From assembly GCA_016785955.1 (NCBI GenBank), contig JAEUWH010000119.1:1-39653 (forward strand): a stretch of 39,653 nucleotides of DNA, written 5' to 3'. The stretch comes from Pseudobdellovibrionaceae bacterium. GTDB lineage: Bacteria > Bdellovibrionota > Bdellovibrionia > Bdellovibrionales > Bdellovibrionaceae. The notes under the pieces are model-generated. The model had not been told where the DNA came from. It was given only the letters and a program-made list of their open reading frames with translations, and searched no databases. Below, piece after piece: positions 25,566-33,871 of this stretch (position 1 is the stretch's first letter; every line of letters starts with the position of its first letter). The position numbers and the translations under genes were made by a program.

Positions 25566-26807
25566 CTATTTTTTATTGTATATAGGTATCGTACATGTCG
25601 CACAGTGGACGGCACCTTGATCGTCAATGGCGTCTCCCGAGTCCACCATGATAGTTTTAAATCCTAAAGATTCATACATTTTTTTCGCAGCTTTATCATA
25701 AGACTCTAACTCAGGATATTGTTCGTTAGCATATTTTGGAACATACACTATAGACTGAGCCTGCCCCGGACTGTTTAAAATAAGTGAATTAGTATAGCTT
25801 CTAAAAGGAGTAAATGGATTTCTACCTAACTCTCTTTCGACATCAGCAACTGCAACATCTATTGTGTGGACCGTCTTTCCCAAATTTTCAAGTTGTTTCT
25901 TTGCTTTTAACAACTCTGCTTGCTCATAGATATTGGGTGATTTCGCTAGAACAACCGTGTTTGCATCCACAAACTTGAACATGAGATCAACATGTCCTGT
26001 AGGCTCAGTCGGAAGCTGTTTGATCCAGTGTACTTTTAAAGATGAATTAACATGCGTACGGAACCATAATTCAAACTCTCTTTTAATTTCTCCATAATCC
26101 ATATTCACAAACTGAGAAAGATCACGATTACTTTTTAAAAAAACCTTTGACACAAAAATATTTCCAAGCCCATCGTTTTCCCAATTTCCCCATTCAAACT
26201 TAAATGGCAATTCCATGTTTTCAACACCTCTACCAGTAAGTTTACCAATCTCAACAGCTACTTTTTCTTGAATTATTTTCTCAGTATAGTCAGCTGTAGG
26301 ATTAAAGTAAGCCGCATTTAAAAACTTAACCTTGCCATCTTTTGTTAACGCTGTATTTGACATAAAATCACGAATCCAATTGGGATGTTCACTGACAGAG
26401 AAACTTCCATCAACTGGAATTTCAATTAGTGACAACTGTCCTTTTTCAATTAAATCTTTCATTTGATCTTTGTAAAAATTTGAATGATCAAAAGCTTTTT
26501 GATTATCTGCTTTAGCGGCAGATGGTATTACGGCAAATGCTTTAATACCTTTAGGAAGATTCTCCGCTATCAATCGATGCATGTTAATAAAATATTTTCC
26601 CGTCCCCATATAAGATAAAAGTAAAATTTGTGTATTTTGAAACTCAGGTGTCAAACCATAATGGCTTTTAACAATCGAAGTCTGCTTGTAAAATTGAATG
26701 CAGGCTTCGCTCGAAGCCAAAGTTGACTCTGAATAGACGCCAATAAGTAGAGATAGTATGACAAAAATTGGTCTTACTGTTATGATCAAACTTAATTGAA
26801 AGCTCAT
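25566..26807 (-). CDS. exported agmatine-deiminase-superfamily protein
   Basis: The protein has about 413 residues. An N-terminal export signal (hydrophobic PIFVILSLLIGVYSESTLA) is followed by the guanidino-modifying (PAD/AgD) fold. Visible landmarks are the WIRDF motif (Trp 144 to Asp 147), FEWGNWEND, GHVDLMFKF (His 272, Asp 274) and the C-terminal GAVHCATC with the nucleophile Cys 402. All catalytic positions of the superfamily therefore appear present, so it may deiminate agmatine, arginine or protein arginine outside the cytoplasm. The start is uncertain: ATG 26807, TTG 26831 and an internal TTG are all possible. Right after the signal comes CIQFY, echoed in the neighbouring kinase-like protein (CIDFY). 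Confidence 0.8.
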   Translation of the reverse strand: MSFQLSLIITVRPIFVILSLLIGVYSESTLASSEACIQFYKQTSIVKSHYGLTPEFQNTQILLLSYMGTGKYFINMHRLIAENLPKGIKAFAVIPSAAKADNQKAFDHSNFYKDQMKDLIEKGQLSLIEIPVDGSFSVSEHPNWIRDFMSNTALTKDGKVKFLNAAYFNPTADYTEKIIQEKVAVEIGKLTGRGVENMELPFKFEWGNWENDGLGNIFVSKVFLKSNRDLSQFVNMDYGEIKREFELWFRTHVNSSLKVHWIKQLPTEPTGHVDLMFKFVDANTVVLAKSPNIYEQAELLKAKKQLENLGKTVHTIDVAVADVERELGRNPFTPFRSYTNSLILNSPGQAQSIVYVPKYANEQYPELESYDKAAKKMYESLGFKTIMVDSGDAIDDQGAVHCATCTIPIYNKK

Positions 26808-26906
26808 GACAAAAAAGCATGCAGTTATCAAACCTAACTCAGCTCCTTCAGTTTTATTTTAAATGTATTTCTTTTAGACGATGTCAAAAATTGATGCTCA
26901 TGATTT

Positions 26907-26945
26907 GCACCTCTTCGGTATCATTTATCTATGATTCAATACGCC
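26907..26945 (+). repeat. right copy of a dispersed 39-bp imperfect repeat
   Basis: This copy matches 104-142 at 34 of 39 positions. It lies in the 167-nt gap between the two minus-strand exported-protein genes, where no gene is recognised. Sequence similarity becomes weaker but may continue 50 nt to the left (TATTT, AG.CGATG and AAAA in the same order). Confidence 0.6.
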
Positions 26946-26998
26946 GGGTACAAATCGAAGTCTTTTCTTCAGAATCCACTTCAGAATTCGAATTAGTG

Positions 26999-28047
26999 TT
27001 AAAAATTCCCATCACCAATGATCCTTTTAATATCATAGGATGAAAAATCTCTCTGAATCCGTGTTTTATATCCCCACTTCGAAAGAAGAGATGCGATCCT
27101 TAAATAGTCTTGTTCGCTTTGAAGATTGTTATTAATAATTTTCAAAACGGCCTGTTCGTAATCATTTTTTCTAAGTCTTTTATCTACAATTTTATAGCCA
27201 TAACGTGGCGATGCTTCTATTTTTTGAAGTAATTTTGTCGCTTTTTCTGATATTAACTCAGAATGCCGAGCTGGGGACGGCAGATCTCCTGTGTAGACAG
27301 CAAAGTCTAAATCAGCCAAATAGACTCGCCCCTCAGTACTTACAAAAATTTGCAGATCAGGGACAAAAATTCGTAACTCTGCTAAAGCATTTGCGACTAG
27401 TAAAAAATCATTTTTAAGATTCAACGAACTAGATTTTACTCTAAAATTGATAGGCGTTTCACCGGCCCCATTCCACACGTCCCCCATATCATCCATTAAT
27501 ATTCCAATTATGTTGTCTCCGGCAATTTGAGCTCTGGTAAGATATTTGTTTGTACGCTTTAATTTTCTATATAGGTTTGCTATTGATTCTTTACCAATAA
27601 GTCCATGAATCCTGGGGGATAACCCAGATCTGCCAGATGATTTTGGATAATAAAGGTATCATAGAATTTTCCACTGATACTGACTCTAGAGCCACTTTCA
27701 TTCACTATTGAAGTTTTTCTAATTTCGTTGTCATTGATAGCCGAAATTTTTAAAACCAAAATGGCACCTGAATCTGTTTTGACACGATAAACACCACGAT
27801 GTGTAGTTCCACTATTAGATATTTCCTCTATGACTGAAACAATTCTAGGAGGTTCTGCAGACAACATAAAAAAATTTGCCTCACTCGTTTGAAGAGCCTT
27901 TTGAAATTTCTCCCGCTCTTCACTCCAGATGACTGCGCTTAGTCGTTTAGTATTGTAGAAATCGATACAACTATGCTCTGCCAAACTTGGCTGAAGTGCG
28001 ACTAAGTTTAAGACAGCAATAAATAATATAAACAGATTTGGGCTCAT
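26999..28047 (-). pseudogene. exported kinase-like protein broken by a one-base frameshift
   Basis: Two minus-strand frames (28047-27580 and 27606-26999) together give about 349 residues. The first opens with a signal peptide (ending ALQPSLA) and then CIDFY. It contains a kinase-like N-lobe: RGVYRVKTDSGAILVLKIS with Lys 100, and a possible Glu in NESG. It terminates at TAG 27580. The second frame is open through the same point and continues as HGLIGKESIANLYRKL, ILMDDMG, then FVPDLQIFVSTEGRVYLADLDFA, which resembles the catalytic loop and DFG region of APH or lipopolysaccharide-kinase folds. Reading through needs one extra base, most simply in the five-C run 27615-27619. It may be a pseudogene, a phase-variable gene or a sequencing error. 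Confidence 0.72.
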
Positions 28048-28209
28048 AAAATTAAACTATTCAAAGTTCATTCCATATTTTTATGATTCGCTTGGACTTG
28101 GACGGGACGTGCGTACGCGAAGACCGGGGACAACGATAAGCGCGACTTTGGTAATGACACAGTTACGATAACTAGTCTTAAAATCTGGTGAAACTACACC
28201 GAACTTATC

Positions 28210-29466
28210 ATGATGAATGCGCGTGTGTTGACGACCTTTTCCGTCGTCTTCCTTTTTCTTTTGCTCTGGGAAAATGGGAGTTTCTTAACTCCGGCGTCTA
28301 GATTTCTGGAACAAATGACTCTTGATTTTCGCTATCGGAACTTTAGTCCATTTAACGTGCCGTCAGACAAGATCATCTTCATCGATATCGATCAGGACTC
28401 GCTCGGGCAAATGAATAAAACACACGGGGCCTGGCCATGGAAACGCACTGTCTGGCACGATACCGTGCGTGCTTTAACAGAGGGCCAACCGAAATCGATT
28501 CTTTTCGACATTCTACTTACCGAAAATGATCAGAACCATCTCCAGTTGGACGCGCAATTCGCCGACTTGATAAAAAAATATCCCAACGTTTCACTGGCCA
28601 TGAGTTTTCAATCTGCAAACACCGCACGACCCGATCGACTGCCAGCCGCCACCAATTCGTTTAGTGTCGAGATTCAAAATGCGGCAATTGCGAAAAATAA
28701 TTTTAGTACATTTTCCCGACCCTACAGCCCGCTATGGGAAAACCTGACTCACGTACATGTCGTCAATTCATTCAAGGATACCGATGGGGTATTTCGAACC
28801 ACTCCCATTTTTTTCGGGTATGATTCACAGCAATTTCCGTCATTGGGTCTGAAGGCACTGCAAATGTATTTCGAGCATCCGAAATTTGCCTTAGATGGAA
28901 ACGCATTGCAAATTACATCCAACAACACCACTCGGTATATCTCTCTGAATAACGATCTGACCTTTCCATTCCACCTGTATGGTCGCAAATTTCAAACCAT
29001 GTCTTTTACATTCGTTCACGAGCTAGCAAATAAATACAAAACGTCGGCCCGTCTGAAACAATACCTGCAATCCCTTTTCAAAGACAAAATTTTAATTATT
29101 GGTGGGTCCGCAAATGAATTGAAAGACCTAAAACAGACTGCAATGCATTCCCGATATCCTGGAGCCCTGCTGCACGCAACAGTTATCTCCAACATCGTGG
29201 AAGATCATCAACTAAACAAAAAACCTTTAGATTGGTGCGTGTTGATCACACTATTCTTGATGGCGTTGATCTATTTCCACTTTATTCATGTCAAAAATAG
29301 TCTGGCCAGAAGCATAATTCCACTGGGTATTCTTATCGCGTACATCGCCCTCGGCCTGTATGTGTTTCAAGTAGACAACATCGCCTTGCCCCTCGCAACG
29401 CCCGCGCTGTTTTGTTTGCTGAGCTATTTTTTAGAATTACGAATCAGGTCCCATTCACTAAAGTAA
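28210..29466 (+). CDS. CHASE2-domain membrane protein without output domain
   Basis: This 418-residue protein has an N-terminal membrane anchor (residues 8-26) and a periplasmic CHASE2 sensor. The sensor is recognised by LDFRYRNFSP, IIFIDIDQDSL, WPWKRTVWHD, ILFDILL and the later DKILIIGGSANELKD segment. It is closed by three C-terminal membrane helices (about 338-414). In most CHASE2 proteins these helices lead to an adenylate cyclase, histidine kinase or GGDEF module. Here the protein ends in LELRIRSHSLK only ten residues after the last helix. The final 43 nt overlap the end of the convergent kamA-like gene. It could signal through a separate partner or be a truncated sensor. Confidence 0.88.
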   Translation: MMNARVLTTFSVVFLFLLLWENGSFLTPASRFLEQMTLDFRYRNFSPFNVPSDKIIFIDIDQDSLGQMNKTHGAWPWKRTVWHDTVRALTEGQPKSILFDILLTENDQNHLQLDAQFADLIKKYPNVSLAMSFQSANTARPDRLPAATNSFSVEIQNAAIAKNNFSTFSRPYSPLWENLTHVHVVNSFKDTDGVFRTTPIFFGYDSQQFPSLGLKALQMYFEHPKFALDGNALQITSNNTTRYISLNNDLTFPFHLYGRKFQTMSFTFVHELANKYKTSARLKQYLQSLFKDKILIIGGSANELKDLKQTAMHSRYPGALLHATVISNIVEDHQLNKKPLDWCVLITLFLMALIYFHFIHVKNSLARSIIPLGILIAYIALGLYVFQVDNIALPLATPALFCLLSYFLELRIRSHSLK

Positions 29467-30623
29467 TCTTCGGCATCGATCGGTTCGATAATCTCGCTGT
29501 CATTTGGGCTTACGTATGCGCCCTCGACACCGTCCCAACCTCTGTAGAAAATCGTGTTGTCTTGGCGTTCTGTTTCAAAATTTGGCGAGTAGTAGGTCTT
29601 GCCACCCCCATTTGGAATATCCACAGCCAAATTCGGCATCGCCAGGCCTGATAAATGGCCCCACAGATTTTTCTGGATCTTCAAAGAGTTTGAAATACTG
29701 GTGCGAAGATAATCTGTCCCTTTTGAAGGATCACACTGAAACATATAATAAGGTTTTACTCGTAAATACAACATCCGGCGAGACAATGCCTGCACGATCG
29801 CTTCGTGGTTGTTCACGCCATTTAATAGAACCATTTGATTAAACGAAGGGACACCGTGATCCACAATCATCTCGAGCTTCTGGGCAGCAAGTTCCGTGAT
29901 TTCCTTGGGATGATTGAAATGATTCATGAAATACACCGGTTTATATTTCTTAAGTATCCTGCAAAGATCTTCGGTAATACGCTGGGGACAAACCACCGGC
30001 ATACGTGAACCAAGACGAATAATCTCGACGTGTTCGATTTTGCGAATTTCAAAAAAAACACGATCTAGAACCGCATCTGATAAAGTCAACGGGTCTCCAC
30101 CCGAGATAATAACTTCTTTTATACCGGGATGGGATTTGATGTACAAAAGCGCTTCGTCTAGTTCTTCTTTTTTCGCCAAGACTTGGTCTTGCCCCGTAAA
30201 GTGCTTGCGCGTGCAATAACGACAATAGACACTGCAAAAATCCGTGATCAACAACAAAGCCCGATCGGAATAGCGATGAATTAAACGCCGGGACTTCAGA
30301 TTTCGCTTCTCTCCTAATGGATCCAACATTTCTTGATTCTCGGATACCAATTCACGCGTGTTCGGCATCAAAATTTTACGGATCGGATGATGCGGTTTAT
30401 TCTGCGCAAGGCTGGCGTAGTAGGGCGTACAACGAATGTTGAACAAGTCGCTAGCTCCGTGAAATACGCTGGATTCATCTGATTGCAGATCAAAATAACA
30501 TGCAAAATCAGCCTCTTTTTTTAGTGCGTTTTGCATCTGCCATTGCGGATTCATCCATTCATTTTCAGTAATGGATAAATGCTGCGGAATCGGGGGGTTT
30601 TTTTCAAATTTAAACAGAGGCAT
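29424..30623 (-). CDS. kamA: KamA-family lysine 2,3-aminomutase (radical SAM, PLP)
   Basis: The protein has about 399 residues and a radical SAM cluster motif CSVYCRYC, with Cys 130, 134 and 137 counted from ATG 30623. The GGDPL motif for SAM binding and the PLP-anchoring Lys in IPNGGGKT follow. The Asp in FQCDPSKGTDYLR and the Asp in AVDIPNGGG correspond to the positions that hold the lysine side-chain amino group in clostridial lysine 2,3-aminomutase, and DR upstream of the cluster fits the carboxylate-binding Arg. Conversion of L-lysine to L-beta-lysine is therefore likely. A role as EpmB on elongation factor P is less likely, since neither efp nor epmA is nearby. TTG 30647 is an alternative start without ribosome site. 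Confidence 0.88.
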   Translation of the reverse strand: MPLFKFEKNPPIPQHLSITENEWMNPQWQMQNALKKEADFACYFDLQSDESSVFHGASDLFNIRCTPYYASLAQNKPHHPIRKILMPNTRELVSENQEMLDPLGEKRNLKSRRLIHRYSDRALLLITDFCSVYCRYCTRKHFTGQDQVLAKKEELDEALLYIKSHPGIKEVIISGGDPLTLSDAVLDRVFFEIRKIEHVEIIRLGSRMPVVCPQRITEDLCRILKKYKPVYFMNHFNHPKEITELAAQKLEMIVDHGVPSFNQMVLLNGVNNHEAIVQALSRRMLYLRVKPYYMFQCDPSKGTDYLRTSISNSLKIQKNLWGHLSGLAMPNLAVDIPNGGGKTYYSPNFETERQDNTIFYRGWDGVEGAYVSPNDSEIIEPIDAEDYFSEWDLIRNSKK

Positions 30624-30892
30624 TTTATGACTCTTACGAGGTTTCAACTGTTTTAGTCAAGGTATTGAAAATCTTCGGTAATTTTTATTTTCTCAATTCG
30701 AGACACCAAATGTTTGACAGCGTTTCACACTGAGACAGATTTCTAAAATTTAAAATATAAGATCAAATTCGACTATTTAGACCAGCATTCGCGCCCCTTG
30801 GCACACCACCCACTTGGTCACCCGGCTTGCAATTTCTTTAGTTGGAATAAGAAAAATAGAGCCGGGACGGCTCATAATAAATGGAGGAATTT

Positions 30893-32326
30893 ATGAAATT
30901 ACCAATGAAACAGTGGTTCTTATACGGAACCCTATTTAGTGTACTAGGATTCTCACTGTCGGGACATGACCCCCGAGTGGAAGGATCTACACATCTTTCA
31001 CAATTAGCACCCGCGACAGCTTCGCCTGCAGCGAGTAATGCAACAAACACAGGTTCAAGCACCGCACCGGCTGTCGAACACGCAGCGGCTACCGTTGTTA
31101 CCACTACCCCCGCTCCTGCGCGTGGTGGAGCCGACAGCTCGGCCTCAGGCCGCACGGTAACCCCAGCGCCTAAACCAGAAAAATTTAATAATTATTCACT
31201 TTACGTAAAATCCACGGGCAAAACATACGAAGTCCAAATGCTGAGCAAAAACGACCAAACCCAAGTTATATACTTTGATAAAAACGAAGGAAGAAACTGC
31301 ACCTCATCCGAATGCAACCGTACGGCCGCCATGCATATTATTGATGGCGAATCCGCAGACGACTTCAGAAAAATCTTGGCTAAAATTGAATTTGAGCTGA
31401 TCCCTCAAGACGAAGCCAAAATAGCCAAAAAAGAGACCGCAAGCAGCGAAGACTCTGATAAAGATTCCGATGGAACCTCGGATGGTCGAGCTTATTTGGA
31501 TAAGACCATCGATAAGCGCTGCAAGAATTTTAAAGACGAAATCCTTTTGATTGACTGCAAAGTAAGTAAATTTATGGACATCCTCAAAGAAAATAAAAAA
31601 CAAAAGAACAAGAAAAAATTTCCAGAAATCACAGACGACGATGCTAAATCCTATGTGAGCGACGAACTAAAAACCAAGCTCAAGGACATGCTCACGCACA
31701 AACACTCGGTCAGAACCTTAGGGCGAAGCGCATATGGTTTAAATTTGGAAGATCGAAACTTCATTTTTGAAGAAAAAGAAAAAGCACTTTTGGAAATGGA
31801 AAAAGCAAAAAATATGATCGCCAAACTGCTTCGATTAAGCGTTGCTGGTTATGATGAGACTAAAAAAGAAATTACATCTTTGTATAAAGAATCCATGCGT
31901 GAACAAGCCAATATAGCTTTACGCAACCTTCGTGAAATGAGCGACGCCAAAGCCGCCGACAACATGCTGGGTTTTGCGAAAAGCCGTGGCAGTTTCATGG
32001 AAAACTATAACTATTTAGGCTATCTAGACCGCGAACTTTATTCTTCAATGGACGACAATTTACGTTGGGCAATGTCCTCTGACTATCTAGGAGACAGCTT
32101 CGGCTCGAATCTTTTAGACTCACTGTACACAGATCGCGAATCTATCTTGAAAGCTTTCTTAAACGAGCGCACCCAATCGCTTGGCTCGAACCCACTTCTT
32201 CAAGGCCTCGACGCTGTGACAAATGCTGGACGTAGAGGTCGCGGAACGGGCACGACCGCATCGGGACTGTCTACGGGATTGCCTGGGAGTTCAGTGATCA
32301 TCAATCGAGTGAATCGCGGTTTCTAA
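30893..32326 (+). CDS. secreted or anchored protein of unknown function (477 aa)
   Basis: ATG 30893 is preferred because GGAGG lies seven nt upstream. The earlier in-frame ATG 30881 overlaps that ribosome site. A hydrophobic N-terminal segment (WFLYGTLFSVLGFSLSG) is followed by a long Ala/Thr/Pro/Ser linker (about 30-95). A small beta-rich domain (about 97-165, two Cys in NCTSSECN) and a Lys/Glu/Asp-rich helical part come next. The C-terminal end is Gly/Ser-rich. The linker suggests a domain pushed away from the membrane. I recognise no family. It stands alone, with a clear terminator at 32361-32388 and a good -35 box (TTGACA 30714-30719) upstream but no matching -10. Confidence 0.78.
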   Translation: MKLPMKQWFLYGTLFSVLGFSLSGHDPRVEGSTHLSQLAPATASPAASNATNTGSSTAPAVEHAAATVVTTTPAPARGGADSSASGRTVTPAPKPEKFNNYSLYVKSTGKTYEVQMLSKNDQTQVIYFDKNEGRNCTSSECNRTAAMHIIDGESADDFRKILAKIEFELIPQDEAKIAKKETASSEDSDKDSDGTSDGRAYLDKTIDKRCKNFKDEILLIDCKVSKFMDILKENKKQKNKKKFPEITDDDAKSYVSDELKTKLKDMLTHKHSVRTLGRSAYGLNLEDRNFIFEEKEKALLEMEKAKNMIAKLLRLSVAGYDETKKEITSLYKESMREQANIALRNLREMSDAKAADNMLGFAKSRGSFMENYNYLGYLDRELYSSMDDNLRWAMSSDYLGDSFGSNLLDSLYTDRESILKAFLNERTQSLGSNPLLQGLDAVTNAGRRGRGTGTTASGLSTGLPGSSVIINRVNRGF

Positions 32327-32360
32327 GAAAACCATTATTATTAAACATGACCCAACCCTC

Positions 32361-32388
32361 CCCCAAATCCATGATGGATTTGGGTTTT
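32361..32388 (+). terminator. intrinsic terminator after the 477-residue protein gene
   Basis: CCCAAATCC and GGATTTGGG form a perfect 9-bp stem around ATGAT, followed by TTTT and a T-rich stretch. The outer-barrel gene of the opposite strand ends about 70 nt further on. Confidence 0.85.
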
Positions 32389-32460
32389 GGATTTTCAGAC
32401 ACAACTTTTTATTTTAGGCAAAAAATAAGAACACGTTCTGATATTTAAGAGAACAACGCT

Positions 32461-33855
32461 CTAGAATTGCAAACCAATTTTGGTGGCAAAACCAAAAGTA
32501 AAATTCTTTTCTGATCCCGGAACCAACGGCGACTTGAAAGCCTCGCCAGGAAACAACAAACCTACTTGGTTTACCCATTGTACTTTCTCGCGCAATTTGT
32601 ACACCAGCTCGACATCATATTCAAAACCAAGATCCTTGGAACCTGCACCACCCACTAAAGGATCCGTCATTAACTGTCCCCACGCAATCGTCTGATTCAA
32701 ATCAAGTTTATCGCTCCATCGGTATTTAAATACGGGAGCCAAGTAAAATACATTGCTGATAGCCTCATCATCCGGACTATTTGCTACACCCATATTAACG
32801 GTATCGCGAATTGCAGCCGAACGAAAAAGATCGTACGAACCCAAGCGATGATTGAACATTAAGAACGCCACATCATAATTGCGGTCAAATTGAAAGCCTT
32901 CATAGTCAGTCGTATTGGGATTGTCTCCGCTGGCGACCCCTGCTTTTAAAATATAATTCCAATTCGATTCGGTTTTAAAAAACCACTCCGAAGCAATACC
33001 GTAACCCGTCGATTTAACACTTTGTCCATTTTTCAGCAGACCCAGTTCACCCGAGTTAAACCCCGCCTCTAAACGAAAACTAAAAAAATCCCAGTCTTTA
33101 CCCAGAATAAAATTTGTTTTCTGAACATTCATATCACCCTGACGAGAATCTGCGATGGCGCTTGGATTCGTCGTGCCGACCGGAACATCGTTAGTGCCAA
33201 TGCTGGCTTTGCGACGCTCTAACATCACACCGATTTGATTTCCCGTCTGTTTGTTATCATACATGACCAAAAAACCTTCGTCTTGAATGATACTTCCTTG
33301 TTGAAACCCATCATCGAAATGGCGCGAAATGAATGGCATCAAAGTCATATTATCGACCAACATTTTGTAAGCCACTTGATCACGATTACTGTTCCAGTGA
33401 TCAAACAATCCATCACCCACGCTGTAACTCATTCCAATACCGAATTGAAAAGGGGCGCGACCGACGATCAACGAAGCATTTTCCTGACTTAAATTAAAAT
33501 ACATTTGCGACGCGCGAATGGTCGAACTTGTTCCGTTACGCCCCAAAACATTTGATTTAGAAGAATACGCGCCAGAATCGCTATTGCCTTGTCCCCAAAT
33601 ACTTCCCAAGTATGAATTATAACTGGGATGAGTGTCGCCAAAAACTTCAAAGCGAGTGATGACTTGAATCCCATCAGATACCACCAATCGAGGTGATAAA
33701 TACAAAGCATGCATTCCATACGATTTTCGCTCGTAAGGCGTGCCTAAGCTTGGGCGATCGATTTCTAGATATTCAAATCGATAACCACCTTTCCAATCTA
33801 CCTGGTTCGCAAACACTAATCCCGACAACGTAATTAAAAATAATACTATTCTCAT
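32461..33855 (-). CDS. outer-membrane beta-barrel protein, porin-like
   Basis: The protein has about 464 residues. A signal peptide ending in SGLVFA is followed by alternating hydrophobic/aromatic strands throughout (QMYFNLSQ, FQFGIGMSYSV, MLMPFISRHFDDG, FSFRLEAGFN) and a C-terminal Phe (KIGLQF), the recognition signal of the BAM machinery. No specific substrate can be assigned. ATG 33855 is chosen because AAAGGA sits too close to the first ATG at 33861. The gene lies 16 nt downstream of the GroES-like fusion gene and closes a four-gene operon starting with two DUF507-like genes. Confidence 0.85.
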   Translation of the reverse strand: MRIVLFLITLSGLVFANQVDWKGGYRFEYLEIDRPSLGTPYERKSYGMHALYLSPRLVVSDGIQVITRFEVFGDTHPSYNSYLGSIWGQGNSDSGAYSSKSNVLGRNGTSSTIRASQMYFNLSQENASLIVGRAPFQFGIGMSYSVGDGLFDHWNSNRDQVAYKMLVDNMTLMPFISRHFDDGFQQGSIIQDEGFLVMYDNKQTGNQIGVMLERRKASIGTNDVPVGTTNPSAIADSRQGDMNVQKTNFILGKDWDFFSFRLEAGFNSGELGLLKNGQSVKSTGYGIASEWFFKTESNWNYILKAGVASGDNPNTTDYEGFQFDRNYDVAFLMFNHRLGSYDLFRSAAIRDTVNMGVANSPDDEAISNVFYLAPVFKYRWSDKLDLNQTIAWGQLMTDPLVGGAGSKDLGFEYDVELVYKLREKVQWVNQVGLLFPGEAFKSPLVPGSEKNFTFGFATKIGLQF

Positions 33856-33871
33856 ATTCATCCTTTAGCGG

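Noticed and set aside
26819-27043. 74-residue plus-strand ORF between the exported-protein genes
   Set aside because: No ribosome site, and it overlaps the 3' end of the kinase-like gene. Its only interest is the repeat at 26907-26945, reported separately.
30714-30740. Promoter with TTGACA before the 477-residue protein
   Set aside because: The -35 box is perfect but no -10 match exists at 16-18 nt spacing.
30838-31155. Minus-strand Ala/Val-rich ORF over the linker of the 477-residue protein
   Set aside because: It is the antisense of a GC-rich low-complexity linker.
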